Source: Olsenella uli
Lineage (GTDB): Bacteria; Actinomycetota; Coriobacteriia; Coriobacteriales; Atopobiaceae
NCBI RefSeq assembly: GCF_016899935.1
Contig: NZ_JACJJK010000007.1
Location: 44,701-108,700 of the forward strand
Length of the DNA: 64,000 nucleotides
Direction of reading: 5' to 3'
Shown here: positions 44,628-52,463 of the stretch, one piece after another
Layout: the number at the start of each line of letters is the position of its first letter
Position numbering within the stretch: the first letter of the stretch is position 1
Program-made: the position numbers and the translations under genes
Notes under the pieces: model-generated
What the model was told of the DNA's origin: nothing
Seen by the model: only the letters and a program-made list of their open reading frames with translations
Databases searched by the model: none

Positions 44628-44694
44628 CGTAAAGTCTTGACTTGCGCGCCCGTTTTTAGTAGCCGTCGCCTTCCAAGGTATCTACCTGCACAAA

Positions 44695-44780
44695 CGTTCT
44701 TCTCGCCCAGCCCTGTTGTGGAGGTTCGGTGAGCGGCCTCATTATCGGGACGCGTTACGAGAAGCGCCGGGCGAGAAGAG
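44695..44780. repeat. Inverted CGTTCTTCTCGCCC / GGGCGAGAAGAG pair upstream of rpoB
   Basis: The two arms are 60 nt apart and enclose GAGGTTCGGTGAGCGGCCTC and other non-coding sequence. It lies between the rplL terminator and the rpoB promoter in the 310-nt gap. Confidence 0.65.
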
Positions 44781-44791
44781 CCTCCGCACGC

Positions 44792-44823
44792 AAAAAGGGG
44801 CCGGACCCGCAGGTCCGACCCCT
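44792..44823 (-). terminator. Rho-independent terminator after rplJ-rplL
   Basis: On the minus strand AGGGGTCGGACC, a short loop and GGTCCGGCCCCT (one bulge) are followed by TTTTT, about 32 nt past the rplL stop. It separates rplJL from rpoBC. Confidence 0.9.
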
Positions 44824-44855
44824 CGGCAGTGCCTGTGACCCTGAGGTAAGCGAAC

Positions 44856-45239
44856 TTACTTGAGGGTGACGGTGGCGCCGGCCTCCTCGAGCTGCTTCTT
44901 GGCGGCCTCGGCGTCCTCCTTCTTGGCGCCCTCGAGGACGGCCTTGGGGGCACCCTCGACGACCTCCTTGGCCTCCTTGAGGCCGAGGCTGGTCAGAGCG
45001 CGGACGACCTTGATGACGGCGATCTTGTTGTCGCCGAAGCCCTCGAGCACGACGTCGAAGTTGGTCTTCTCCTCCTCCTCGGCGGCAGCGGCGCCGGCGG
45101 CGGGGGCGGCGGCCACGGCGACGGGGGCGGCGGCGGAGACGCCGAAGGTCTCCTCGATGGCCTTGACGAGCTCGGAAGCCTCGAGCAGGGTCATCTCCTT
45201 GAGGGCGTCAACGATCTCCTCGGTGGTGAGCTTAGCCAT
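44856..45239 (-). CDS. rplL: 50S ribosomal protein L7/L12
   Basis: L7/L12 forms the mobile stalk that recruits translation GTPases. The 127-residue acidic protein has the N-terminal dimer helix ([20 protein letters not shown]), an alanine-rich hinge, and the C-terminal domain with [20 protein letters not shown]. Confidence 0.97.
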   Translation of the reverse strand: MAKLTTEEIVDALKEMTLLEASELVKAIEETFGVSAAAPVAVAAAPAAGAAAAEEEEKTNFDVVLEGFGDNKIAVIKVVRALTSLGLKEAKEVVEGAPKAVLEGAKKEDAEAAKKQLEEAGATVTLK

Positions 45240-45312
45240 GTTTCAATCCTTTCGGTCCCGCGCGGTGCGCGCGGATTTGCGTTTGCGTATGCGGCGTGGG
45301 CCGCGGGTGGTG

Positions 45313-45834
45313 CTAGGCAGCCTGCTTCTGCTCGGACACAGCGTTGATGCTGCGGGCGAGACCCGCCGGCACCTCGCTGACGCACACGGCGATGTCGCGC
45401 GCGAAGCCGCTGATGAGGCCAGCGATCTGACCCATGAGCTGCTCGCGGTTGGGCAGGTCGGCGTAGGCCTTGGCCTCGTCGGCGGAGAGGGCCTTGCCGT
45501 CGGCGATGGCGCCGACGAACTCCATCTTCTTGAGCTTCTCGGACTGCTCCTTGATGACCTTGGCGGCATCGACGGGGTCCTTCTCGTAGAAGACGTAGGC
45601 ACAGGTGCCGGCGAGCATCTCGTCGATGTTGGGGAGTCCGGCGTTCTCAAGAGCGATCTTGACGATGTTGTTCTTGTACACCTTCATCTCAGCACCGGCC
45701 GCGCGCAGGGCGCGACGGACCTCCTGCGTCTCGGCGACGGAGAGGCCACGATAGTCGACGACAAAGACGCCGCCGGACTTCTCGATGGAGCCGGCAACCT
45801 TCTCGAGCATCTCGACGTTGGACTTGGATGGCAT
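45313..45834 (-). CDS. rplJ: 50S ribosomal protein L10
   Basis: L10 anchors the L7/L12 stalk. From the ATG after GAGGAGGTGTAACAAC the protein has 173 residues beginning MPSKSNVEMLEKVAGSIEKS, with the DYRGLSVAETQEVRRALR rRNA-binding part. The start is preceded by an L10-type leader for autoregulation. The 73-nt gap to rplL is normal. Confidence 0.97.
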   Translation of the reverse strand: MPSKSNVEMLEKVAGSIEKSGGVFVVDYRGLSVAETQEVRRALRAAGAEMKVYKNNIVKIALENAGLPNIDEMLAGTCAYVFYEKDPVDAAKVIKEQSEKLKKMEFVGAIADGKALSADEAKAYADLPNREQLMGQIAGLISGFARDIAVCVSEVPAGLARSINAVSEQKQAA

Positions 45835-45837
45835 GTT

Positions 45838-46040
45838 GTTACACCTCCTCTTGCTGCGGTCGGGCATGCCGCCGACGGGCGGGCCTCCGCATGAGAAGAC
45901 CCCGTTCTGGCGTGCCAGACGGGGTCCTCGAGGATGCTATCTCTCAGACCACCTCGGCAGGCGGGTTTCCCCTTTAAGCCTTGCGGCACCGGCTGTCTCT
46001 GGCAGCGGACATGCGATGAAACGGTCGCGAGACGAGCGTC
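45838..46040 (-). ncRNA. L10-type ribosomal protein leader with attenuator hairpin
   Basis: On the minus strand the leader has GCCAGAGACAGCCGGTGCCG, then GGCTTAAAGGG and CCGCCTGCCGAGGTGG, the conserved pieces of the L10-binding leader that controls rplJL. After it a strong hairpin, GGACCCCGTCTGGC with its complement, precedes the rplJ ribosome site and could act as an attenuator. In known cases excess L10/L12 complex binds the leader and lowers expression. Confidence 0.8.
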
Positions 46041-46051
46041 TCGCACGCGAC

Positions 46052-46080
46052 ATTCTGTCACGGGGCGAGAAGCCCGTCAA
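46052..46080 (-). promoter_or_regulatory. Promoter of rplJ-rplL
   Basis: TTGACG, 17 nt, CAGAAT on the minus strand, directly after the rplA stop. The spacer contains GGCTTCTCGCCCCG, an example of the frequent CTTCTCGCCC word. Confidence 0.7.
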
Positions 46081-46099
46081 GCTGGTGGAGAAAAACGCG

Positions 46100-46807
46100 C
46101 TAGTCGTCCATGAAGTTGCGCGTGCGGGTGGTGTCGACCTTGATGCCAGGGCCCATCGTGGTGGAGATGACGACGGACTTGACGTACTTGCCCTTGGCGC
46201 TCGACGGCTTCACGCGGAGAAGCTCGGTGAGCAGCGCGCCGTAGTTCTCGACGAGCTTCTCGGTGTCAAAGGAGACCTTGCCCATCGGGACGTGGCAGAT
46301 GCCGTAGCGGTCGGCGCGGTACTCGACGCGGCCGGCCTTGAGCTCGCCGACCATCTTGGCGACGTCCATGGTGACGGTGCCGAGCTTGGGGTTGGGCATG
46401 AGGCCGCGGGGACCGAGGATCTTGCCGAGGCGGCCGACCTTGCCCATCATGTTGGGCGTGGCGATGGCGGCGTCGAAGTTCAGCTCGCCGGCCTGCACCT
46501 GGGCCACGAGGTCGTCGGAGCCCACGATGTCGGCACCGGCGGCCTCGGCCTCGCGGGCCTTCTCGCCCTCGGCGAAGACGGCGACGCGCACGGTCTTGCC
46601 GGTGCCGTGGGGCAGCGCGATCGAGCCGCGGACGTTCTGGTCGGCCTTGCGGGTGTCGACGCCGAGACGGACGGCGACCTCGACGGTCTCGTCGAACTTG
46701 GCGGGGGCGAGCTCCTTGGCGAGCTCCATGGCGGCCTTGGGCGAGTAGAGCTTGGTGCTCTCGACCTTGGCGGCAGCGGCCTTGTAGTTCTTTCCGTGCT
46801 TGGGCAT
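46100..46807 (-). CDS. rplA: 50S ribosomal protein L1
   Basis: L1 forms the mobile stalk at the E site. The 235-residue protein starts [20 protein letters not shown] and has the conserved [15 protein letters not shown] motif. It follows rplK after a 122-nt spacer with two adjacent palindromes. Confidence 0.97.
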   Translation of the reverse strand: MPKHGKNYKAAAAKVESTKLYSPKAAMELAKELAPAKFDETVEVAVRLGVDTRKADQNVRGSIALPHGTGKTVRVAVFAEGEKAREAEAAGADIVGSDDLVAQVQAGELNFDAAIATPNMMGKVGRLGKILGPRGLMPNPKLGTVTMDVAKMVGELKAGRVEYRADRYGICHVPMGKVSFDTEKLVENYGALLTELLRVKPSSAKGKYVKSVVISTTMGPGIKVDTTRTRNFMDD

Positions 46808-46854
46808 GTTACGTTCCTCCTGTGGTCAGCGGGCTTCTCGCCCTCCCACGTCGT

Positions 46855-46917
46855 GTGGAAAAGGGGCAGCCCCTTTTCCACATTCCTAACGTGGAAAAGG
46901 GACGGTCCCTTTTCCAC
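46855..46917. repeat. Two adjacent palindromes between rplK and rplA
   Basis: GTGGAAAAGGGG-CA-CCCCTTTTCCAC style palindrome (46855-46881) and a second of the same outline with GGGACGGTCCC core (46891-46917), 9 nt apart. They share the AAAAGGG/CCCTTTT design of the palindromes at 29141 and 55184 but with other outer bases. Confidence 0.9.
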
Positions 46918-46929
46918 ACAGTACGCGTG

Positions 46930-47358
46930 CTACTCGGCGATGGTGACGCCCATGGAGCGGGCGGTGCCGGCGACGATCTTCTTGGCGGCCTCGATGTCGT
47001 TGGCGTTGAGGTCCGGCATCTTGATCTCGGCGATCTTGGTGAGCTGCTCCTGGGTGAGCTGGCCGACCTTGTCGCGCTGGGGCACGCCGGAGCCGCTCTT
47101 GAGGCCGAGCTCCTTCTTGATCAGCTGGGCCGCAGGCGGGGTCTTGCAGACGAAGTCGAACGTGCGGTCCTCGTAGACCGAGATCTCGACGGGGATGATG
47201 TCGCCGGCCTTGTCCTGCGTGGCGGCGTTGAACGCCTGGCAGAACTGCATGATGTTGACCTGAGCGGCACCGAGGGCGGGGCCGACGGGAGGCGCGGGGT
47301 TGGCGGCGCCGGCGGGAATCTGAAGCTTGATGAAGTGGACAACCTTCTTCTTGGCCAT
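46930..47358 (-). CDS. rplK: 50S ribosomal protein L11
   Basis: L11 belongs to the GTPase-associated centre and is needed for stringent-response sensing and thiostrepton binding. The 142-residue sequence starts [20 protein letters not shown] with the proline-rich [20 protein letters not shown]. The start is set at the ATG, as longer frames lack similarity. Confidence 0.97.
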   Translation of the reverse strand: MAKKKVVHFIKLQIPAGAANPAPPVGPALGAAQVNIMQFCQAFNAATQDKAGDIIPVEISVYEDRTFDFVCKTPPAAQLIKKELGLKSGSGVPQRDKVGQLTQEQLTKIAEIKMPDLNANDIEAAKKIVAGTARSMGVTIAE

Positions 47359-47452
47359 GGTTCTCTCCTTGAGCGATGACGTGCTTGCTATGTCCGCGCC
47401 GCACCCGAGAAGCAATCCTCACCGATTCGGGCGGGCGGAGGTTCCGTGCTGA

Positions 47453-48001
47453 CTAGGCGATCGTGGCAACCTGCTCGAGCGTGAGCTCGACCGGGGTCTC
47501 GCGGCCGAAGATCATGAGCATGACCTTGACCTTGCCGGACTCGGGCATGACCTCGGAGACCTGGCCGTCGAAGTCCGCCAGCGGGCCGGAGACCACGCGC
47601 ACGGCCTGGCCGACCTCGATCGAGGTGGAGGTGCGCTTGGGCGCGACCGGCGCGGTGCCGCGCACGCCCGTGCGGCGCATGATCTTGTCGAACTCGCTGC
47701 GGCGCAGCGGCGAGGGCTTGCCGTCGGGGCCCACGAAGCCCGTGACGCCCGGGGTGTTGCGGACGAAGGACCACGTGTCGTCGTTGCCCTCCATGCGCAC
47801 GAGGACGTAGCTCGGCAGGACCTTGGACTCCTTGGTCTCGCGCTTGCCGCCCTCCTTGATCTCGGTGACCTCCTCCGTGGGAATCTGGATGTCCACGATC
47901 TGGTCGCCGAGGCCGTAGGTCTCGATGCGGTGCTCGAGGTCGGCCTTGACCTTGTTCTCGTAGCCCGAGTAGGTGTGAATCACGTACCAGCGCTTAGCCA
48001 T
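47453..48001 (-). CDS. nusG: Transcription termination/antitermination protein NusG
   Basis: A 182-residue NusG: the NGN domain from MAKRWYVIHTYSGYENKVKA with TPGVTGFVG and a C-terminal KOW domain (VGQAVRVVSGPLADFDGQVS). It binds the polymerase clamp and couples transcription with Rho or the ribosome. It starts 2 nt after secE, within a conserved secE-nusG-rplK-rplA order. Confidence 0.97.
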   Translation of the reverse strand: MAKRWYVIHTYSGYENKVKADLEHRIETYGLGDQIVDIQIPTEEVTEIKEGGKRETKESKVLPSYVLVRMEGNDDTWSFVRNTPGVTGFVGPDGKPSPLRRSEFDKIMRRTGVRGTAPVAPKRTSTSIEVGQAVRVVSGPLADFDGQVSEVMPESGKVKVMLMIFGRETPVELTLEQVATIA

Positions 48002-48003
48002 GT

Positions 48004-48402
48004 CTATCCCCTCAGACTGGTGTAGCCGACGAGCGCGGCGACGATGCCGGAGTCGACGAGCCAGATGACGACGCCAAAGACGATGAGCATGGCGATGATG
48101 GCCACCGAGTAGCTCTTGAGCTCGTCTCTGGACGGCCACACGACGCGTCGCATCTCGGAGCGGACGTCACCGAGGTAGTTGAGGAAGCGGCGGAAGATGC
48201 CGGGCTTCTTGTCCGACTTCTTGGCGGCCTTCTTCTCAGGCTTCTTCTCCGCCTTCTTCTCGACCTTCTTGTCGCCCTTCGGGGCGTCCTTGGCGGACTT
48301 GGACGAAGAGCCGGCGGAGGCTGCCTGGGCGGCCTCGACGCGGGCGCGCTCCTCGGCGCGGGCCTTGCGGGCGCTCCTCTTGTTGCGGTCCTTGTTCGCC
48401 AT
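48004..48402 (-). CDS. secE: Preprotein translocase subunit SecE with long charged N-terminal extension
   Basis: SecE clamps SecY. The conserved C-terminal part (about 68-132) has FLNYLGDVRSEMRRVVWPSR and one membrane span. It is preceded by an unusually long, lysine/alanine/glutamate-rich extension with repeats of KKxEKK-type, making 132 residues where single-span SecE proteins often have about 60-70. Such extensions are known in high-GC actinobacteria; they are likely to be disordered and cytoplasmic. Confidence 0.95.
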   Translation of the reverse strand: MANKDRNKRSARKARAEERARVEAAQAASAGSSSKSAKDAPKGDKKVEKKAEKKPEKKAAKKSDKKPGIFRRFLNYLGDVRSEMRRVVWPSRDELKSYSVAIIAMLIVFGVVIWLVDSGIVAALVGYTSLRG

Positions 48403-48472
48403 CGGCTCTCCCTCGAAGACGTGCCTTACATGGAAACCGGCTAACCCCGAAGGGAAAGCCGGTGGTGAAATC

Positions 48473-48548
48473 TGGCAGGCCAGGAAGGACTCGAACCCTC
48501 AACAAACGGTTTTGGAGACCGCCGCTCTACCATTGGAGCTACTGGCCT
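48473..48548 (-). tRNA. tRNA-Trp (CCA anticodon)
   Basis: A 76-nt cloverleaf with acceptor AGGCCAG/CTGGCCT, anticodon loop CTCCAAA, GGTTCGAGTCC T arm, and an encoded CCA end. It lies between rpmG and secE, a place conserved in many bacteria. Confidence 0.95.
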
Positions 48549-48566
48549 GTTTGGAAAGCCCACCTG

Positions 48567-48716
48567 CTAGCGGGTCTCCCTGTGGAGCGTGTGCTTGTGG
48601 CACCACGGGCAGTACTTCTTCAACTCCATGCGGTCGGGGTTGTTGGACTTGTTCTTGTCCGTGGTGTAGTTGCGGCGCTTGCACTCAGTGCACGCGAGGG
48701 TAACCAGAGTACGCAT
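48567..48716 (-). CDS. rpmG: 50S ribosomal protein L33, zinc-binding form
   Basis: A 49-residue L33 with CTEC and CPWC pairs (C+ form): [20 protein letters not shown], then [17 protein letters not shown]. The start follows AGGAGG. It begins the rpmG, tRNA-Trp, secE, nusG, rplK, rplA unit. Confidence 0.96.
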   Translation of the reverse strand: MRTLVTLACTECKRRNYTTDKNKSNNPDRMELKKYCPWCHKHTLHRETR

Positions 48717-48777
48717 TGATCCTCCTGAAAGTACTTCTCGTTGGAGGGAGTTTCCCTCGAACGTGACGCGGTGGTAT

Positions 48778-48807
48778 ACGCTACCATCCACCTTCCGGTT
48801 TTGTCAA
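48778..48807 (-). promoter_or_regulatory. Promoter of rpmG-tRNA-Trp-secE-nusG
   Basis: TTGACA, 18 nt, TAGCGT on the minus strand, about 60 nt before rpmG. The -35 is consensus. It is downstream of the tuf terminator. Confidence 0.7.
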
Positions 48808-48814
48808 GGCAGCG

Positions 48815-48857
48815 CTCTTCTCGTCTCTTTCATCACAAAACGTACAGAGGCGAGAAG
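48815..48857. repeat. CTCTTCTCGTCTCT / AGAGGCGAGAAG hairpin
   Basis: Twelve-base arms with one mismatch and a 17-nt loop, between the tuf terminator and the rpmG promoter. It is another use of the CTTCTCG word as an inverted pair. Confidence 0.65.
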
Positions 48858-48874
48858 AACGACGTCTCGTGGAG

Positions 48875-48905
48875 AAAAAGGGGCCCGGCACGAGTGCCGG
48901 GCCCC
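48875..48905 (-). terminator. Rho-independent terminator of tuf
   Basis: GGGGCCCGGCACTCGTGCCGGGCCCC (a perfect 26-bp palindrome at 48880-48905) followed by TTTTT on the minus strand, 21 nt past the tuf stop. Confidence 0.95.
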
Positions 48906-48926
48906 GGTGGTGCGAATCAGCGAGTT

Positions 48927-50132
48927 CTACTCGATGATGGTGGAGACGCGGCCGTCGCCGACGGTGTGGCCGCCCTCGCGGATGGCGAACTTGTCGCCCT
49001 GCTCCATGGCGATGGAGTGGATGAGCTTGCACTTCACGGTCACGTGGTCGCCCGGCATGGCCATCTCGACCTTGGTGCCGTTGGAGTCGGTAAGCTCGGA
49101 GATGTCACCGGTGATGTCCGTGGTGCGGAAGTAGAACTGCGGACGGTAGCCGGCGAAGAACGGCGTGTGACGGCCGCCCTCCTCCTTGGTGAGGACGTAA
49201 ATCTCGCCGGTGAACTCGGAGTGCGGGGTGACGGAGCCGGGCTTGCAGATGACCTGGCCGCGCTCGATGTCCTCACGCTTGATGCCACGGAGCAGGATGC
49301 CCACGTTGTCGCCGGCCTCGCAGAAGTCCATCGTCTTGCGGAACATCTCGATGCCGGTGGCGACAGAGGACTGCTTCTCGCGGATGCCGATGATCTCGAC
49401 CGGCTCGTTGAGCTTGAGCTCGCCGCGCTCGACACGGCCGGTGGCGACGGTGCCGCGGCCGGAGATGGTCATGACGTCCTCGATGGCCATCAGGAACGGC
49501 TTGTCGTTGTCACGCGGCGGCGTGGGGATGTAGGAGTCGACGGTGTGCATGAGCTCGCGCACGGACTCGACCCACTTCTCCTCGCCGTTGAGGGCGCCGA
49601 GGGCGGAGCCGCGGATGATCGGCAGGTCGTCGCCGGGGAAGTCGTACTCGGTCAGGAGGTCGCGGGTCTCCATCTCAACGAGGTCGATGAGCTCCTCGTC
49701 GTCGACCATGTCGCACTTGTTCAGGAACACGACGATGTAGGGCACGCCGACCTGACGGGCGAGCAGGATGTGCTCACGGGTCTGGGCCATCGGGCCGTCG
49801 GTGGCGGCGATGACGAGGATGGCGCCGTCCATCTGAGCCGCACCGGAGATCATGTTCTTGATGTAGTCAGCGTGGCCCGGGCAGTCGACGTGGGCGTAGT
49901 GGCGCTCCCAGGTCTCGTACTCGATGTGGGCGACGTTGATGGTGATGCCGCGCTGGCGCTCCTCGGGGGCCTTGTCGATGTTCTCGAAGGCGGTGAAGTC
50001 GGCCTTGCAGCCCTCGGTCTCGGAGAGGACCTTGGTGATGGCCGCAGTCAGGGTGGTCTTGCCGTGGTCGACGTGACCGATGGTACCGATGTTTACGTGC
50101 GGCTTGGAACGATCGAACTTCTCCTTGGCCAT
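48927..50132 (-). CDS. tuf: Elongation factor Tu
   Basis: EF-Tu brings aminoacyl-tRNA to the ribosome. The 401-residue protein has G1 [20 protein letters not shown] and the standard three domains; it starts [20 protein letters not shown] after GGATGGCAC. The C-terminal segment reads [15 protein letters not shown] where E. coli has GGRTVGAGVV, so the residue aligned with Ala375, a known kirromycin-resistance position, is Asp. It is the only tuf in the window and is preceded by three tRNA genes in the same direction. Confidence 0.97.
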   Translation of the reverse strand: MAKEKFDRSKPHVNIGTIGHVDHGKTTLTAAITKVLSETEGCKADFTAFENIDKAPEERQRGITINVAHIEYETWERHYAHVDCPGHADYIKNMISGAAQMDGAILVIAATDGPMAQTREHILLARQVGVPYIVVFLNKCDMVDDEELIDLVEMETRDLLTEYDFPGDDLPIIRGSALGALNGEEKWVESVRELMHTVDSYIPTPPRDNDKPFLMAIEDVMTISGRGTVATGRVERGELKLNEPVEIIGIREKQSSVATGIEMFRKTMDFCEAGDNVGILLRGIKREDIERGQVICKPGSVTPHSEFTGEIYVLTKEEGGRHTPFFAGYRPQFYFRTTDITGDISELTDSNGTKVEMAMPGDHVTVKCKLIHSIAMEQGDKFAIREGGHTVGDGRVSTIIE

Positions 50133-50222
50133 GTGCCATCCTCCTTCTGGAACCGGCCTTGCGGCCAATCCAAACAAACTGCGTACTTATGCCAAGCGGC
50201 GCCGAGGCGCCGCCTTGAGCTC

Positions 50223-50299
50223 TGGTACCGGTGACTGGACTCGAACCAGTGACATCGCGGGTATGAGCCGCGTGCTCTAACCAACTGAGCTACACCGGC
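50223..50299 (-). tRNA. tRNA-Met (CAT anticodon)
   Basis: A 77-nt cloverleaf, GCCGGTG/CACCGGT acceptor, anticodon loop CTCATAC, encoded CCA. It lacks the features of the initiator (it has no C1-A72 mismatch). An elongator Met tRNA is likely; a lysidine-modified Ile tRNA cannot be excluded from sequence alone. Confidence 0.85.
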
Positions 50300-50327
50300 A
50301 AGTGCCGTGCGACTGAAAGGCGGAAGA

Positions 50328-50403
50328 TGGAGCCCGCGACCGGATTTGAACCGGTGACCTCTTCGTTACCAACGAAGTGCTCTACCGACTGAGCTACACG
50401 GGC
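50328..50403 (-). tRNA. tRNA-Thr (GGT anticodon)
   Basis: A 76-nt cloverleaf, GCCCGTG acceptor, anticodon loop TTGGTAA, GGTTCAAATCC T arm, encoded CCA. Confidence 0.95.
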
Positions 50404-50406
50404 GGA

Positions 50407-50490
50407 TGGTGGGGATGCTTGGACTCGAACCAAGGAACCCAGAGGGAGCGGATTTACAGTCCGCCGCAGTTGCCGCTGTGCCACATCCCC
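50407..50490 (-). tRNA. tRNA-Tyr (GTA anticodon)
   Basis: An 84-nt class II tRNA with GGGGATG/CATCCCC acceptor, anticodon loop CTGTAAA and a long variable arm (CTCCCTCTGGG), encoded CCA. Confidence 0.95.
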
Positions 50491-50541
50491 ATTCCGTTTT
50501 CAGCCACCCGCAGGGCGCGTTCTCCCCTGCAAGCGGGAGAT

Positions 50542-50570
50542 AGATTACGACGCGGGAAAAATCTTGTCAA
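50542..50570 (-). promoter_or_regulatory. Promoter of tRNA-Tyr-Thr-Met-tuf
   Basis: TTGACA, 17 nt, TAATCT on the minus strand, about 52 nt before tRNA-Tyr. Both boxes are near consensus; an A/T-rich start to the spacer fits a strong promoter. Confidence 0.8.
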
Positions 50571-50584
50571 CATATACCCCGTGG

Positions 50585-50598
50585 CCGGGCGTATCCAT
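50585..50598 (-). promoter_or_regulatory. ATGGATACGCCCGG element, tRNA-tuf operon
   Basis: Exact 14-mer, 14 nt upstream of the -35; the rpsL promoter has the same 14-mer 12 nt upstream of its -35. Confidence 0.6.
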
Positions 50599-50686
50599 CC
50601 TCACGAGGCGCACACATCCGCAGGTGGAAGGGGGCGCCGACAAGAACGCGGGGCCGCGACGACGCCGCGACCCCGCGAAGGGTTCC

Positions 50687-50761
50687 TGGAGCCGGCAGAG
50701 GGAGTCGAACCCCCAACCCACGGTTTACAAAACCGTTGCTCTGCCATTGAGCCATGCCGGC
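50687..50761 (-). tRNA. tRNA-Thr (TGT anticodon)
   Basis: A 75-nt cloverleaf, GCCGGCA/TGCCGGC acceptor, anticodon loop TTTGTAA, encoded CCA. It lies upstream of the tRNA-Tyr promoter and seems to have its own promoter; in E. coli a Thr(TGT) tRNA is also first in the tufB operon. Confidence 0.95.
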
Positions 50762-50771
50762 GTGTTCGTCC

Positions 50772-50800
50772 ATGATAGCGGGTCCGGCGGACGGCGAGAA
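50772..50800 (-). promoter_or_regulatory. Candidate promoter of tRNA-Thr (TGT)
   Basis: TTCTCG, 17 nt, TATCAT on the minus strand, 10 nt before the mature tRNA. The -35 is part of the CTTCTCGCC word; an adjacent TTCTTTTCGCCC copy can pair with it. Confidence 0.4.
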
Positions 50801-50842
50801 GCGCGTTCTTTTCGCCCGGCGCACGCACCCCTACGATAGGGA

Positions 50843-50978
50843 GCCGACACTCATATGTGTCGGCGCGGAGTGCCGGCCTAGTTGACTAGTTATGGGCAGG
50901 AGTGTCGGCCACCTCTTGGTGTTTGACAAGGAGTGCCGGCTCAGGACATCAGTTCAGCCGACACTCATGAGTGCCGGC
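50843..50978. repeat. GAGTGYCGGC element, copy 1
   Basis: Words GAGTGCCGGC (50868), GAGTGTCGGC (50900), GAGTGCCGGC (50931) and GAGTGCCGGC (50969) are spaced 32, 31 and 38 nt. GCCGACACTC before the last word makes the palindromic end with ACTCATGAGT; a second palindrome with ACTCATATGTGT stands at the other end. GTTGAC is conserved between the first two words. Most of the gap 50762-51013 is this element, which is bounded by TTCTTTTCGCCC and GGGCGAGAAG. Confidence 0.85.
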
Positions 50979-51013
50979 TGAGAGGGAGCGCGGGCGAGAA
51001 GGGCCGTGCTGCC

Positions 51014-51553
51014 CTAGCCGCGCAGAAGGCGCCAGAGCTTCTCGCGCGCCGCCGGGTCGATGCGGTCCTCGAGGCGCATGTGCTGGGTCTGGCGCTCGGC
51101 GTTGGCCTGGCGGTACTCGGCGTCCAGCGCGTCCATGTTGGTCACGAGCACGTCGCTCGAGACGCGCGTCACGGGGATGCCACCCACCGTGGCCCTGATG
51201 GTGTTGTCCGAGGTGACCACCGTCACGGCTTGCGGCGCGAGACGCGCCTCGGTAACCAGGCGCTCGATCACGGTGTCGGCCGACTCGCCGGCGGGCGAGA
51301 AGACCAGGCGCACGCCGGCCTTGGAGAGGTCGGGGCGCTCCGGGGAGACGTTGCCCGCCGCGTCGAAGACGATCACGGGCTCGTAGCGGCCCTTGGCGTA
51401 GGCGGCCACATCGGCGACGAGCAGGTCGCGCGCCTGCTCGAAGGGGTCTCCCTCTGCGGTCTGATCCATCCGCGCGAGGTAGCGCGCGGACTTGTAGATG
51501 ACGTTGTAACCGTCCACCACGAGCAGCTCGCGCGAGGAGGCCGCCCTAGGCAT
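51014..51553 (-). CDS. rae1: NYN-domain RNase, YacP/Rae1 family
   Basis: A 179-residue PIN-like NYN nuclease with VVDGYNVIYK at the N-terminus (first metal aspartate) and acidic residues in VIVFDAAGN and VVTSDNTIR. In Bacillus subtilis Rae1 cuts mRNA in the ribosomal A site. Its ATG overlaps the rlmB stop by 8 nt, the same neighbour as in Bacillus. Confidence 0.85.
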   Translation of the reverse strand: MPRAASSRELLVVDGYNVIYKSARYLARMDQTAEGDPFEQARDLLVADVAAYAKGRYEPVIVFDAAGNVSPERPDLSKAGVRLVFSPAGESADTVIERLVTEARLAPQAVTVVTSDNTIRATVGGIPVTRVSSDVLVTNMDALDAEYRQANAERQTQHMRLEDRIDPAAREKLWRLLRG

Positions 51554-52457
51554 CGGCCTCGCCGCCACACTCGACGCGGCGCAGCCACTCGTAGCAGAGC
51601 ACGGTCGTGGCCTGGGCCACGTTGAGCGACTCCACGCGCCCGCGCTGCGGGAGCTTGCAGGCAAAGTCGCACTTCTCGGCCACCAGGCGTGAGATGCCCT
51701 CGCCCTCCGAGCCCATTACGAGCGCCAGACGCCCGCCCATGGGGGCGTGCCAGACGTCCTCGGCTGCGTGCTCGGTGGCCGCACAGGCCCAGAAGCCGGC
51801 GGCCTTGAGCTCGTCGATCGCGCGCGCCAGGTTGGGCACCTGCGCGATCGGCAGGTGCATGACGGCGCCGGCGGAGGTCTTGTACGCGCCCACGCCCACC
51901 GAGGCCGCGCGCGCCTTGGCCACGACGACGCCCGCCGCGCCCACGACCTCGGCCGTGCGCACGATGGCGCCGAAGTTGCCCTGGTCGGTCACGTGGTCGA
52001 GCACCACCACGAGCGCCGGGCCCTCCCCCGCCGCCGCGATCACGTCCGCGAGCTCGGCGTAGGCGAAGGGCCGCGTCCGCACGACGACGCCCTGGTGGGC
52101 GCCATGGCTGGAGAGCGCGTCGAGCCGGCCGCGCGGCACGCGCTCCACCGGCACGCCGGCCTCGTCAAGCCGGGCGGCAATCCGCTCGAGCGCCTGGTCG
52201 CGCTCGCCGGAGCGCTCCTGCACGAGCGCCGAGCGCAGCGGCATCCCGCAGGCCAGCGCCTCCTCGACGGCGCGCCGGCCCTCGATCAAGTCCGTACGGT
52301 CCTGCGGGCCGCGGCGCGCGGCGCCCGGGCGGGCCGCAGGCGGACGGTTCTTCTCGCCGCGCGGGCCCTTGCCCTGGGCCGGGCGGAAGGGGCGGCCCCC
52401 CTTGCCCTTGCCGCCCCGGACGTCGCGCCCCGGCGTGCGAGACTGGTTCTTTGCCAT
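51546..52457 (-). CDS. rlmB: 23S rRNA (guanosine-2'-O-)-methyltransferase RlmB / TrmH-family SPOUT enzyme
   Basis: A 303-residue SpoU methylase: a basic, probably disordered extension (1-50, rich in Lys, Arg, Gly, Pro), an L30e-like substrate domain (DLIEGRRAVEEALACG), then SPOUT motifs DHVTDQGNFGAIVRTAEVVG, LVMGSEGEGISRLV and VESLNVAQATTVL with the knotted cofactor site. It follows cysS by 6 nt. Confidence 0.93.
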   Translation of the reverse strand: MAKNQSRTPGRDVRGGKGKGGRPFRPAQGKGPRGEKNRPPAARPGAARRGPQDRTDLIEGRRAVEEALACGMPLRSALVQERSGERDQALERIAARLDEAGVPVERVPRGRLDALSSHGAHQGVVVRTRPFAYAELADVIAAAGEGPALVVVLDHVTDQGNFGAIVRTAEVVGAAGVVVAKARAASVGVGAYKTSAGAVMHLPIAQVPNLARAIDELKAAGFWACAATEHAAEDVWHAPMGGRLALVMGSEGEGISRLVAEKCDFACKLPQRGRVESLNVAQATTVLCYEWLRRVECGGEADA

Positions 52458-52463
52458 GGTCGC

